64,000 nt of DNA from DATEDA01 sp963789885 (GTDB lineage: Bacteria > Pseudomonadota > Gammaproteobacteria > Burkholderiales > SG8-39). A program made the translations under genes and the position numbers. The stretch lies in assembly GCA_963789885.1 (NCBI GenBank), contig CAWBNB010000047.1, forward strand, positions 1 through 64,000, given 5' to 3'. How positions within the stretch are numbered: position 1 is the first letter of the stretch; each line of letters begins with the position of its first letter. This document shows positions 40,662 to 49,525 of the stretch, piece by piece. The notes beneath the pieces are model-generated. The model saw nothing but the letters and a program-made list of their open reading frames with translations. It had not been told where the DNA came from and made no database searches.

Positions 40662-42332
40662 ATGAGCGCGCCGGTGACCGACGGCCAGACCACCTTGCGT
40701 CCCGCGCCGCTCGCGGCCCTCTGGGGCTGGATCGACCGCAATTTCCTCGAACTCGGCCGCGAGATGCGGCTGTCGTACCTCCCGCCGCTGATGGTCTACG
40801 TCGCGGCCGGGATCTCCGGGCTCACCGGCATCGTCGGCACCTTCTTCGTCAAGGAGTACCTCGGGCTCTCGGCCGAATTCCTCGCCGCGCTCGGGTTCTG
40901 GGCCGGGCTGCCGTGGGCGCTGAAGATGCCGCTCGGGCACATCGTCGACCTCGTCTGGAAGCGGAAGGCGGGGCTCGTCTATCTCGGCGCGTCCCTGATC
41001 GCTGCGAGCCTGCTCATCATGCTGGGCCTCCTCGCCGATCGCCCCGCGATGGAGCGGGTGATGGACGCCGACACGTGGTTCGTCCTCCAGGCGCTGCTCG
41101 CGCCGATCGGGTACGTGCTGCAGGACGTCGTCGCCGACGCGATGACCGTCGAGGCGGTGCCGCGCGTGAACGAGGCGGGCGAACCGCTCGCCGCCGAAGA
41201 GCGGCGACTGATGCAGACCACGATGCAGACCCTCGGCCGCGTGGCGATCATCGGCGGCAGCGTGCTCGTGTCAGCGGTGAACGTGTGGATGTTCGCCGGC
41301 GCGGCGGCGCTGCCGGAGGCGCAGAAGGTCGCCATCTACGTCCGGGTGTACGAGCTCGCGCTGATCATCCCGGCGGTCTCGATCGTAGGCGTGATGCTTG
41401 CGGGGTTCATCCGCCGCCGCGATGCACGGCGCCTCGTCGAGCGCGGATTCTCGCCCGACCGGGCTCACGCGATGCTCGACTCGCACCCGGGGCGCCCGCC
41501 GGTCAACTGGTGGATCTTCGGCGGGGGGCTCGCCTTTGCCGTCGTCTCGCTCACCGTCGGGCTCGGCAGGGCGCCGGCCGCGGAGGAGATCGTCTTCGCG
41601 GCGTCGATGGCGATCGTCCTCTTTCTCATGCTGAAGCTCGTCCGCGAGCTCGATCCGGATGCCCGCCACACGCTGGTCGGGACCGCACTCGTCATCTTCG
41701 TCTTCCGGGCGATGCCCGGGCCGGGGGCAGGCTCGACCTGGTGGATGATCGACGCGCTGAAGTTCGACCAGCAGTTCCTCGCGACGCTGTCGCTGATCGG
41801 CAGCGTGCTCACGCTGGCGGGGCTCTTCCTGTTCCGCCGGTTCATGGGCGAGCGGTCGATCGCCTACATCGTCGGCTTCCTCACCGTCGTCGGCACGATC
41901 CTCGGGTTGCCGATCGTGGGCATGTACTTCGGCCTGCACGAATGGACCGCGGCGCACACCGGCGGCATCGTCGACGCGCGGTTCATCGCGCTCGTCGACA
42001 CCGCGCTCGAGTCGCCGCTCGGGCAGATCGCGATGGTGCCGATGCTCGCCTGGATCGCGAACTCCGCGCCGGACAAGCTCAAGGCGACCTACTTCGCGGT
42101 GATGGCCTCGTTCACCAACCTCGCGCTCTCGGCCTCCCAGCTCGGCACGAAGTACCTCAACCAGATCTTCGTCGTGACCCGCGAGGTCAAGGACCCGGCC
42201 ACCGGCGCGGTCAAGGTCGCCGCGGACTATAGCCACCTCGGCGACCTGCTGATCGCATCGACGGTGCTCGGGTTCGTCGTGCCGCTGCTGGCGATCGCGG
42301 TCGTGAAGATGACCCGGCTCAGGAGCGCGTAG
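40662..42332 (+). CDS. MFS carrier, folate-biopterin (BT1)-like
   Basis: The 556-residue protein has about 12 hydrophobic segments. GTFFVKEYLGLSAEFLAALG and FWAGLPWALKMPLGHIVDLV resemble the first-half motif of BT1/folate-biopterin transporters. APIGYVLQDVVADAMTVEAV matches the DVVADA element of that family, and IANSAPDKLKATYFAVMASF also fits. Two long hydrophilic loops (about residues 165-180 and 245-275) are present. It should be an inner-membrane carrier; the substrate is unknown. A CACAAT-TCGCC box lies just upstream. No neighbouring gene hints at folate metabolism. Confidence 0.68.
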   Translation: MSAPVTDGQTTLRPAPLAALWGWIDRNFLELGREMRLSYLPPLMVYVAAGISGLTGIVGTFFVKEYLGLSAEFLAALGFWAGLPWALKMPLGHIVDLVWKRKAGLVYLGASLIAASLLIMLGLLADRPAMERVMDADTWFVLQALLAPIGYVLQDVVADAMTVEAVPRVNEAGEPLAAEERRLMQTTMQTLGRVAIIGGSVLVSAVNVWMFAGAAALPEAQKVAIYVRVYELALIIPAVSIVGVMLAGFIRRRDARRLVERGFSPDRAHAMLDSHPGRPPVNWWIFGGGLAFAVVSLTVGLGRAPAAEEIVFAASMAIVLFLMLKLVRELDPDARHTLVGTALVIFVFRAMPGPGAGSTWWMIDALKFDQQFLATLSLIGSVLTLAGLFLFRRFMGERSIAYIVGFLTVVGTILGLPIVGMYFGLHEWTAAHTGGIVDARFIALVDTALESPLGQIAMVPMLAWIANSAPDKLKATYFAVMASFTNLALSASQLGTKYLNQIFVVTREVKDPATGAVKVAADYSHLGDLLIASTVLGFVVPLLAIAVVKMTRLRSA

Positions 42333-42362
42333 CGGGACGCGCCGCGGGGAACACCAGCCGAT

Positions 42363-42368
42363 TAGAAT
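42363..42368 (+). promoter_or_regulatory. Candidate -10 box for the ABC exporter gene
   Basis: TAGAAT followed by CGCG lies 31 bases before the GTG. It is among the best matches to the local TAnnnT-CGCG pattern. Confidence 0.45.
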
Positions 42369-42398
42369 CGCGCTTTCTCCCTGACCGTCGCCGCCGCT

Positions 42399-44171
42399 GT
42401 GGCTGCCGCTCCGGTCGGCGCGCTGCGCCGGCTCGTCACCTTCCTCGCCCCCTATCGGCTCCGCATCGGCGGCGCGCTCGTCGCGCTCGTGGTCGCCGCG
42501 GGGAGCGTGCTCGCGCTCGGGCAGGGGCTGAAGCTGGTGATCGACGCCGGCTTCTCGAGCGGCGATCCGGGCCTCCTCGACCGGGCGCTCGCCGGCGTCG
42601 TGACGGTCGCGGTCGTGATGTCGGCGGCGACCTGGGCGCGCTTCTACCTGATGATGACCACCGGCGAGCGCGTCATCACCGACATCCGGCGCGCGGTGTA
42701 CGGGCATCTCCTCGCGCTCGAGCCGGCGTTCTTCGAGCAGATCCGCACCGGCGAGGTGATCTCGCGCCTGACGAACGACGTGACGCAGCTGCAATCGGTC
42801 ATCGGCTTCGGCGTCTCGATGTTCCTGCGCAACGCCCTGATGGGGCTCGGCGCGCTCGTCATGCTCGTCGCCACCAGCGGGAAGCTCGCCGCGCTCGTCG
42901 TGCTCGGCGTGCCGGTGACGCTGGTCCCGATCCTGCTCCTCGGCCGGAAGGTGCGCCGGCTCTCGCGCGCGAACCAGGACCGGGTCGCCGACGTCTCGGC
43001 GTACGTCGACGAGTCGATCCACGAGATCCGCACCGTGCAGGCCTACGGCCACGAGGACGCGGACCGCAAGTACTTCGGCGAGCGCGCGGAAGCCGCGTAT
43101 GCGTCCGGCGTCGAGCGGATCGGCAACAAGGCGTTCCTGATCTCGGCGGTGATGCTGATCGCCTTCTGCGCGGTCGGACTCATCCTCTGGATCGGCGGCC
43201 ACGACGTGCTCGCGGGACGGATCACCGCGGGCGAGCTGTCGGCGTTCGTGTTCTACGCGATGGTCGTCGCGAGCGCGGCCGGCGCGCTCTCGGAGACCTG
43301 GGGCGAGCTGCAGCGCGCCGCCGGGTCGACCGAGCGCCTGATGGAGCTGATGGACACGAGCCCGAGGCTCGCCGCGCCGCCTTCGCCCCGTGCGCTGCCG
43401 GTGCCGCCGCGCGGCGAGGTGAAGCTCGACCGCGTGACGTTCCACTATCCCGCGCGGCCCGAGGTCGCGGCGCTCGCCGACTTCACGCTGGCGGTCGCGC
43501 CGGGCGAGCGGGTCGCGCTCGTCGGGCCGTCGGGCGCCGGCAAGTCGACGGTCTTCCAGCTCCTGCTCCGGTTCTACGACCCGGCGGCCGGCCGGGTGCT
43601 CGTCGACGGCGTCGCGGCGCGCGAATGCGACCCGCACGAGCTGCGGCGGCGGTTCGCGCTCGTGCCGCAGGAGCCGGTGCTGTTCGCCGCCAGCGTCGTC
43701 GAGAACGTCCGCTACGGCCGACCCGATGCGACCGACGAGGCGGTGAAGGCAGCGTGCGCGGCGGCCTACGCGCTGGAATTCATCGAGCGGTTGCCGCAGG
43801 GTTTCGACACGCACCTCGGCGAGCGCGGCGTGCGCCTCTCCGGCGGGCAGCGCCAGCGCGTCTCGATCGCCCGCGCACTGCTCGCGGCGCGTCCGGTGCT
43901 GCTGCTCGACGAGGCGACGAGCTCGCTCGACGCCGCGAGCGAGCGCTACGTCCAGCTCGCGCTCGAAGGGCTGATGCGCGGCCGCACCACGCTCATCATC
44001 GCGCACCGGCTCGCGACGGTGCAGGGCGCCGACCGCATCGTCGTGATGGACCATGGCCGCATCGTCGACGAGGGCACGCACGCGCAGCTCGTCCGCCAGG
44101 GCGGGCTGTACGCACGGCTCGCCGAGCTGCAGTTCCTCGGCGGCGAGGAAGCGCCGGCCGAGGCCGCGTAG
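42399..44171 (+). CDS. MsbA-like ABC exporter (fused membrane and ATPase domains)
   Basis: The 590-residue half-transporter has a six-helix domain (residues about 20-310, with GEVISRLTNDVTQLQSVIGF as coupling region). The ATPase domain has Walker A ALVGPSGAGKSTVFQLLLRF, signature LSGGQRQRVSIARALL, Walker B VLLLDEATSSLDAASER and switch His in IIAHRLATVQGAD. It forms homodimers that flip lipids, drugs or peptides outward. It resembles MsbA/BmrA-type exporters annotated for lipid A or multidrug transport. The GTG start gives the normal N-terminus. The hairpin at 44225-44253 follows its stop. Confidence 0.88.
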   Translation: MAAAPVGALRRLVTFLAPYRLRIGGALVALVVAAGSVLALGQGLKLVIDAGFSSGDPGLLDRALAGVVTVAVVMSAATWARFYLMMTTGERVITDIRRAVYGHLLALEPAFFEQIRTGEVISRLTNDVTQLQSVIGFGVSMFLRNALMGLGALVMLVATSGKLAALVVLGVPVTLVPILLLGRKVRRLSRANQDRVADVSAYVDESIHEIRTVQAYGHEDADRKYFGERAEAAYASGVERIGNKAFLISAVMLIAFCAVGLILWIGGHDVLAGRITAGELSAFVFYAMVVASAAGALSETWGELQRAAGSTERLMELMDTSPRLAAPPSPRALPVPPRGEVKLDRVTFHYPARPEVAALADFTLAVAPGERVALVGPSGAGKSTVFQLLLRFYDPAAGRVLVDGVAARECDPHELRRRFALVPQEPVLFAASVVENVRYGRPDATDEAVKAACAAAYALEFIERLPQGFDTHLGERGVRLSGGQRQRVSIARALLAARPVLLLDEATSSLDAASERYVQLALEGLMRGRTTLIIAHRLATVQGADRIVVMDHGRIVDEGTHAQLVRQGGLYARLAELQFLGGEEAPAEAA

Positions 44172-44224
44172 GGAGTGGCAGCGAAAGTGGCCTACGGCCC
44201 CCTTCGCGCATCCCCCCAAGCCAG

Positions 44225-44253
44225 TGCAAGACGCCGCGGGGCGGCGTCTTGCA
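44225..44253. repeat. 13-bp perfect hairpin between ABC exporter and OpuC-like gene
   Basis: TGCAAGACGCCGC (44225-44237) pairs perfectly with 44241-44253 around a GGG loop. It starts 54 bases after the exporter stop and ends 10 bases before the ATG of the next gene, without a T-run. It may terminate the upstream transcript or control access to the next start. Confidence 0.65.
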
Positions 44254-44263
44254 GCGCCTTCTG

Positions 44264-45775
44264 ATGCGCGCGGCCGCGCTCGCCGCCGCGGCCGCATTGC
44301 TCGCCGCGGTCGCGGCGCCTGCCGGGCCGGCGGCGGCAGAGCACGTCGTCGTCGGTTCCAAGCGCTTCACCGAGTCCTACATCCTCGGCGAGATCCTGCG
44401 CGAGGCCGCGGCGCGGACGGGGGCACAGGCCGAGTACAAAGCCGGTCTCGGCAACACCGGCATCGTCTTCGCCGCGCTGAAATCGGGCGCGATCGACGTC
44501 TACCCCGAGTACACCGGCACGATCGCACGCGAGATTCTCAATCTCGACGGCAATCTCGCGCTCGCCGAGATCGACCGGCGGCTCGCGCCGATGGGCTTCG
44601 GCGCCGGCGTGCCGCTCGGTTTCAACAACACTTATGCGCTCGCGATGCGCGACGAGCAGGCGGCGAAGCTCGGCATCCGCACGCTCTCCGACCTCGCGCG
44701 CCATCCCGGGCTGAAGCTCGGGCTCTCGCAGGAGTTCATCGGCCGCGCCGACGGCTGGCCCGGCCTCAAGCGCGCGTACGGCCTGCCGTACGGGACGCCG
44801 TCCGGGCTCGACCACGGCCTCGCCTACGAAGCGATCGCCGCGGGCCGCATCGACGTGATGGACATCTACTCGACGGACGCGAAGATCGAGCGCTACGCGC
44901 TGCGGGTGCTGGCGGACGACCGGGGCTACTTCCCGAAATACGACGCGGTGCTGCTCTACCGCCGCGACCTGCCGCAGCGCGCGCCGCAGGCCTGGCGGGC
45001 ACTCGCCGCGCTCGAAGGGAAGATCGACGAGCGCCGCATGATCCGGCTCAACGCGGCGGCGGAGCTGGAGGGCCGGACTTTCCAGCAGGCGGCCGCGTCG
45101 TTCTTCGACGCCGGTGCCAGTGCCGGCGCAGCGCAGAAGAAGCGCGGTTATCTCGCCGCGTTGCTCGGTCCCGATCTCGCGCCACTCACCTATCAGCACC
45201 TCCTGCTCGTGATCGTTTCGCTTGCACTCGCGATCGTGATCGGCGTCCCGCTCGGCGTCCTCGCGTTCAAGGTGCGCGGCGCGGGGCAGCCGATCCTCGC
45301 CGCGGTCGGCGTCATCCAGACGGTGCCCGCGCTCGCGCTCCTCGCGTTCCTGATCGCCGGGCTCGGCCGCATCGGCACGCTGCCTGCGCTGGTCGCGCTG
45401 TTTCTCTATGCGCTGCTGCCGATCGTCCGCAACACCCATGCCGGCCTCGCGGGCATCCGGCCGGGCATGCGCGAGGCGGCGCTCGCGCTCGGGCTCTCGG
45501 CGCGCGACCGCCTGCTCTCGATCGAGCTGCCGCTCGCCGCGCCGACGATCCTCGCCGGCGTGAAGACCTCGGCGGTGATCAACGTGGGCACGGCCACGAT
45601 CGCGGCATTCATCGGTGCCGGCGGCTACGGCGAGCGCATCGTGCAGGGGCTCGCCCTCAACGACAACGCGCTGCTCGTCGCGGGCGCGGTGCCCGCCGCG
45701 GTGCTCGCGCTCCTCGTCCAGGGCGCGTTCGAGCTCGCCGAGCGGCGCTGGCGGATCCCCGGCGCCGGGCGCTGA
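44264..45775 (+). CDS. OpuC-type binding protein-permease fusion
   Basis: The 503-residue protein has a signal peptide (about residues 1-25) and an OpuBC/ProX-type solute-binding domain (VVVGSKRFTESYILGEILRE, VYPEYTGTIAREIL, GLSQEFIGRADGWPGL). The C-terminal permease (from about 300) has EAALALGLSARDRLLSIELP, the EAA coupling loop. It handles glycine betaine, choline or another quaternary amine. The fusion of binding protein and permease is known in the family. No ATPase of the matching type is adjacent in this window, since the ABC upstream is an exporter. The ATG at 44264 lacks a clear ribosome site. Confidence 0.85.
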   Translation: MRAAALAAAAALLAAVAAPAGPAAAEHVVVGSKRFTESYILGEILREAAARTGAQAEYKAGLGNTGIVFAALKSGAIDVYPEYTGTIAREILNLDGNLALAEIDRRLAPMGFGAGVPLGFNNTYALAMRDEQAAKLGIRTLSDLARHPGLKLGLSQEFIGRADGWPGLKRAYGLPYGTPSGLDHGLAYEAIAAGRIDVMDIYSTDAKIERYALRVLADDRGYFPKYDAVLLYRRDLPQRAPQAWRALAALEGKIDERRMIRLNAAAELEGRTFQQAAASFFDAGASAGAAQKKRGYLAALLGPDLAPLTYQHLLLVIVSLALAIVIGVPLGVLAFKVRGAGQPILAAVGVIQTVPALALLAFLIAGLGRIGTLPALVALFLYALLPIVRNTHAGLAGIRPGMREAALALGLSARDRLLSIELPLAAPTILAGVKTSAVINVGTATIAAFIGAGGYGERIVQGLALNDNALLVAGAVPAAVLALLVQGAFELAERRWRIPGAGR

Positions 45776-45777
45776 GG

Positions 45778-45783
45778 TATGAT
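45778..45783 (+). promoter_or_regulatory. Candidate -10 box for pntAA
   Basis: TATGAT followed by CCGCG lies about 68 bases before the ATG of pntAA and directly after the OpuC-like stop. Confidence 0.4.
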
Positions 45784-45850
45784 CCGCGCTCTGCCGCGCC
45801 GGTAACAGCGTCAACATCAAACCGGGCATTCCGGCAACAAGGGGGCATCA

Positions 45851-46978
45851 ATGCGCATCGGCATTCCCGCCGAGATCCGTTCGGGCGAGACGCGCGTCGC
45901 CGCGACCCCGGAAACGGTCAAGAAGCTCGCCGCGGGCGGCAAGCACGCGCTCCTCGTGCAGGCGGGCGCGGGCGACGGGGCCGCGATTCCGGACGCCGAG
46001 TTCAAGGCCGCGGGCGCGACGATCGCCGGGTCCGCGGGCGAGGTCTACTCGCAGTCCGACATCGTGCTGAAGGTCCGCGGACCGGACGCATCCGAGCTGC
46101 CGCAGCTCAAGCGCGGCTCGATCCTCGCGGGCCTCCTCAACCCCTACGACGCCGCGGGGATCGAGGCGCTCGCCAAGACCGGGATCACCGGGTTCGCGAT
46201 GGAGTGGCTGCCGCGGATCACCCGCGCGCAGTCGATGGACGTCCTCTCCTCGCAGGCGAACATCGCGGGCTACAAGGCGGTGATCGTGGCGGCCGACGAG
46301 TACCGGCGCTTCATGCCGATGCTGATGACCGCCGCCGGCACGGTGAAGGCGGCGCGCGTGCTCGTGCTCGGCGCGGGCGTCGCCGGGTTGCAGGCGATCG
46401 CCACCGCGAAGCGCCTCGGCGCGGTGATCGAGGCGTTCGACGTGCGCCCGGCGGTGAAGGAGCAGGTCGAATCGCTCGGCGCGAAGTTCGTCGAGGTGCC
46501 GGTGTCGGAGGAGGAGAAGAAGCAGGCCGAGACCGCGGGCGGCTACGCGCGCGAGATGAGCGAGGACTACAAGCGGCGCCAGGCGGCGCTGATCGACGAG
46601 CGGGCCAAGGCGGCGGACATCATCATCACCACCGCGCTGATTCCCGGCCGGCCGGCCCCGGTGCTGATCCGCGAGGAGGCCGTGCGCGGGATGAAGCCCG
46701 GTGCGGTGATCGTCGACCTCGCGGCGGAGCAGGGCGGGAACTGCCCGCTCACCGAGCGCGACAAGATCGTCGTGAAGCACGGCGTGAAGCTCATCGGCCA
46801 CACGAACCTCGCGGCGATGGTCGCGACCGACGCCTCCGCGCTCTACGCGCGGAACCTCCTCAACTTCCTCGCGCTCCTGGTCGACCCCAAGTCGGGCGCG
46901 CTGACCTTGAATCGCGAGGACGAGATCATCGCCGGCAGCCTCGTGTGCATCGACGGCACCGTCGTCAAGAAGGGCTGA
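45851..46978 (+). CDS. pntAA: NAD(P) transhydrogenase subunit alpha 1 (PntAA)
   Basis: The 375-residue NAD(H)-binding subunit starts MRIGIPAEIRSGETRVAATP and has IVLKVRGPDASEL and AMEWLPRITRAQSMDVLSSQ. It also has the Rossmann region VLVLGAGVAGLQAIATAKRL with GAVIEAFDVRPAVKEQVESL, and VIVDLAAEQGGNCPLTE. It is domain I of the proton-translocating transhydrogenase, which drives NADPH formation from NADH with proton entry. It has the split form (alpha as AA plus AB), common in proteobacteria such as Rhodospirillum. The next gene starts six bases later. Confidence 0.93.
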   Translation: MRIGIPAEIRSGETRVAATPETVKKLAAGGKHALLVQAGAGDGAAIPDAEFKAAGATIAGSAGEVYSQSDIVLKVRGPDASELPQLKRGSILAGLLNPYDAAGIEALAKTGITGFAMEWLPRITRAQSMDVLSSQANIAGYKAVIVAADEYRRFMPMLMTAAGTVKAARVLVLGAGVAGLQAIATAKRLGAVIEAFDVRPAVKEQVESLGAKFVEVPVSEEEKKQAETAGGYAREMSEDYKRRQAALIDERAKAADIIITTALIPGRPAPVLIREEAVRGMKPGAVIVDLAAEQGGNCPLTERDKIVVKHGVKLIGHTNLAAMVATDASALYARNLLNFLALLVDPKSGALTLNREDEIIAGSLVCIDGTVVKKG

Positions 46979-46984
46979 GCAGCC

Positions 46985-47299
46985 ATGAGCGGAACCATCG
47001 ACCCGACCGTCATCAACCTCACCGTGTTCGTCCTGGCGGTGTTCGTGGGCTACCACGTGGTCTGGGGCGTCACCCCGGCGCTGCACACGCCGCTGATGAG
47101 CGTCACCAACGCGATCAGCTCGGTGATCATGGTCGGCGCGATCCTCGCCGCCGGGCCGGGCGAGCTCGACTTCGGCTCGATCCTCGGCGCGGTGGCGGTC
47201 GGGCTGGTGGCGATCAACACCTTCGGCGGCTTCCTGGTGACGCGCCGGATGCTCGAGATGTTCAAGCGCAAAGAGCCGAAAGCGGCGACGAAGGCCTGA
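46985..47299 (+). CDS. pntAB: NAD(P) transhydrogenase subunit alpha 2 (PntAB)
   Basis: The 104-residue membrane subunit has three hydrophobic helices: LTVFVLAVFVGYHVVWGVTP, then SVTNAISSVIMVGAILAAGP and ILGAVAVGLVAINTFGGFLV. It ends VTRRMLEMFKRKEP. It supplies part of the proton channel (domain II). The small size equals the split alpha C-terminal portion. It lies six bases after pntAA and three bases before pntB, a tight operon. Confidence 0.93.
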   Translation: MSGTIDPTVINLTVFVLAVFVGYHVVWGVTPALHTPLMSVTNAISSVIMVGAILAAGPGELDFGSILGAVAVGLVAINTFGGFLVTRRMLEMFKRKEPKAATKA

Positions 47300-47302
47300 C
47301 CC

Positions 47303-48703
47303 ATGTCCGCCAGCCAAGTCGCGCTCTGGTATCTCGCCGCCAGCGTCCTCTTCATCCTCGCCCTGAAGGGACTCTCGAACCCGGTGTCGGCGCGCCGCGG
47401 CAACTGGTTCGGCATCGCGGGCATGCTGATCGCGGTGCTGACGACGCTGGCGATCACGCGCCGCATCGACCTCATCCTGGTTGCGATCCTGATCGGCGGG
47501 TCGATCGGCGCGGTGGTCGCGCGTCGCGTCGAGATGACGCAGATGCCCGAGCTGGTCGCGGCGATGCACTCGCTCGTCGGCATGGCCGCGGTGCTGATCG
47601 CGATCGCGATCGTCTACGACCCGGCGGCGTTCAACCTGCCCGATCCGCTGCCCACCGGCAACCGCCTGGAGCTCTTCATCGGCACCTTCGTCGGCGCGAT
47701 CACGTTCTCCGGCTCGGTGATCGCCTTCGGCAAGCTCGCCGGCCTGGGGAAGAAGTTCCGCCTCTTCTCGAGCGCGCCGGTGGTGTTCAAGGGCCAGCAC
47801 ATCCTGAACCTGGTGCTCGCCGTCGTGATGATCGGCTTCGGGGTCGCCTTCTTCCTCGCGGCCAAGGAGGGCCAGTGGCTGCCGTTCATCGTGATGACGG
47901 CGATCGCGTTCGTGCTCGGGGTGCTGATCATCATCCCGATCGGCGGCGCGGACATGCCGGTGGTGATCTCGATGCTGAACAGCTACTCCGGCTGGGCCGC
48001 GGCCGGGATCGGGTTCTCGCTCAACAACTTCATGCTGATCATCGCCGGGTCGCTGGTGGGCTCCTCGGGCGCGATCCTCTCCTACATCATGTGCCGGGCG
48101 ATGAACCGCTCGTTCTTCAACGTGCTGCTCGGCGGCTTCGGCGCGGCCGAGGGCACGGCGGCGGCCGGCGGCGAGCAGAAGCAGGTGAAGTCGGGCTCCG
48201 CCGAGGACGTCGCGTTTCTGCTCGGCAACGCCGAGAGCGTGGTCATCATTCCCGGCTACGGGCTCGCGGTCGCGCGCGCGCAGCACGCGGTGAAAGAGAT
48301 GGCGCAGAAATTGACGGCGAAGGGCGTCAACGTTCGTTATGCGATCCACCCGGTCGCGGGCCGCATGCCCGGCCACATGAACGTGCTCCTCGCCGAGGCC
48401 GAGGTGCCCTACGACCAGGTGTTCGAGATGGAGGACATCAACTCCGACTTCGGCACCACCGACATCGCGTTCGTGCTCGGCGCGAACGACGTCGTGAACC
48501 CGCTCGCCGAGGAGAAGGGGAGCCCGATCTACGGCATGCCGATCCTCGAGGCGCACAAGGCGCGTACGGTAATGGTGAACAAGCGGTCGATGGCCGCCGG
48601 CTACGCCGGGCTCGACAACCCGCTCTTCTACATGGACAAGACGATGATGGTCTTCGGCGACGCGAAGAAGGTGGTCGAGGACATCGTGAAGGCGCTGGAG
48701 TGA
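47303..48703 (+). CDS. pntB: NAD(P) transhydrogenase subunit beta (PntB)
   Basis: The 466-residue protein has about nine membrane helices and a C-terminal NADP(H) domain (about residues 290-466). VVIIPGYGLAVARAQHAVKE is the dinucleotide loop; IHPVAGRMPGHMNVLLAEAE, DFGTTDIAFVLGANDVVNPL and AGLDNPLFYMDKTMMVFGDA follow. It completes the proton-pumping transhydrogenase in the inner membrane. The histidine in VAAMHSLVGMAAV matches the conserved channel position. Its stop overlaps the GTG of the next gene, so the LutC-type gene is translated with the operon. Confidence 0.93.
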   Translation: MSASQVALWYLAASVLFILALKGLSNPVSARRGNWFGIAGMLIAVLTTLAITRRIDLILVAILIGGSIGAVVARRVEMTQMPELVAAMHSLVGMAAVLIAIAIVYDPAAFNLPDPLPTGNRLELFIGTFVGAITFSGSVIAFGKLAGLGKKFRLFSSAPVVFKGQHILNLVLAVVMIGFGVAFFLAAKEGQWLPFIVMTAIAFVLGVLIIIPIGGADMPVVISMLNSYSGWAAAGIGFSLNNFMLIIAGSLVGSSGAILSYIMCRAMNRSFFNVLLGGFGAAEGTAAAGGEQKQVKSGSAEDVAFLLGNAESVVIIPGYGLAVARAQHAVKEMAQKLTAKGVNVRYAIHPVAGRMPGHMNVLLAEAEVPYDQVFEMEDINSDFGTTDIAFVLGANDVVNPLAEEKGSPIYGMPILEAHKARTVMVNKRSMAAGYAGLDNPLFYMDKTMMVFGDAKKVVEDIVKALE

Positions 48704-49380
48704 CCATCGCCGGGAGCGACCGGGCGCGCGCCGCGATCCTCGCGCGCATCCGCGACCGCCAGGGCCGCGGCGCGGCGAGCCGCCCCTCCCAGGCCGAGCT
48801 CGAGGCGATCGAGACTTACATCTCGCGCCACCCCGCGGGGCCGCTGCCGGAGATCGACGACGGGGTCGTGGCGCGGTTCCGCAGCCGCGCGGAGTCGATG
48901 CAGAGCACGACCGACCGGGTCGCGACCCTCGCCGACGCGCCGGCGGCGGTGGCGAAGTACCTCGAAGCGAACGGCCTCCCGCTCGCCGGGTGCATGTGGC
49001 CGCGGCTCGCCGCGCTCGACTGGGCGGGCGCCGGCCTCGCGCTCGAGCCGCGCGCCGCGAGCGACCGCGACGCGGTCGGCGTGACCGGGGTGTTCGCCGC
49101 GCTCGCCGAGACCGGGACGCTGATGCTCATTTCCGGTCCGGACACGCCGGCGACCGTGAGCCTGCTCCCGGAGACGCACGTGGCGATCGTGCCCGCCGGC
49201 CGCATCGTGAAGCGGATGGAGGAGGGCTGGGCACTCGCGCGCGCCGAGCTGGGCGAGCTCCCGCGCGCGGTGAACTTCGTGTCGGGGCCTTCGCGCACCG
49301 CCGATATCGACCAGACGCTCGTCCTTGGTGCGCACGGCCCGTACCGCCTGCACATGGTGATCGTCGCGGACGGGACCTGA
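48700..49380 (+). CDS. LutC/YkgG-family LUD domain protein
   Basis: The 226-residue protein has a LUD domain: RARAAILARIRDRQGRGAAS at the N-terminus, GVTGVFAALAETGTLMLISG and TVSLLPETHVAIVPAGRIVK, then NFVSGPSRTADIDQTLVLGA near the end. LutC proteins work with LutA and LutB in L-lactate oxidation. Neither gene is next to it here, though GlcF-type proteins are 9 kb away. The GTG overlaps the PntB stop, so it may have a redox role tied to the transhydrogenase; that is inference. A GGGTCCGG/CCGGACCC hairpin follows at 49391-49416. Confidence 0.8.
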   Translation: MTIAGSDRARAAILARIRDRQGRGAASRPSQAELEAIETYISRHPAGPLPEIDDGVVARFRSRAESMQSTTDRVATLADAPAAVAKYLEANGLPLAGCMWPRLAALDWAGAGLALEPRAASDRDAVGVTGVFAALAETGTLMLISGPDTPATVSLLPETHVAIVPAGRIVKRMEEGWALARAELGELPRAVNFVSGPSRTADIDQTLVLGAHGPYRLHMVIVADGT

Positions 49381-49525
49381 GACGAGGCGAGGGTCCGGAA
49401 CTCCCCTCCCGGACCCCGCTCCAAAGCTGACGGAGAAGGGGAATCCCGCGCGATGCCCGCCGCGACCGGCGGCGCCGGTCGCGTATGCGGCGCGCCTTCC
49501 GCGCGCCTTCGACCACGTCAAGCCC

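Noticed and set aside
41271..44297. A 1008-codon minus-strand open frame
   Set aside because: It lies opposite the carrier and ABC exporter genes and has no recognisable domain.
45848..48556. A 900-codon open frame opposite the pnt genes
   Set aside because: It is antisense to clearly conserved pntAA-AB-B, is Arg/His/Asp-rich, and shows no domain; typical of high-GC DNA.
44053..49380. A 1775-codon plus-strand open frame
   Set aside because: Only its end (48700 onward) is real protein, the LutC-type gene; the rest is an out-of-frame shadow of the OpuC-like and pnt genes.
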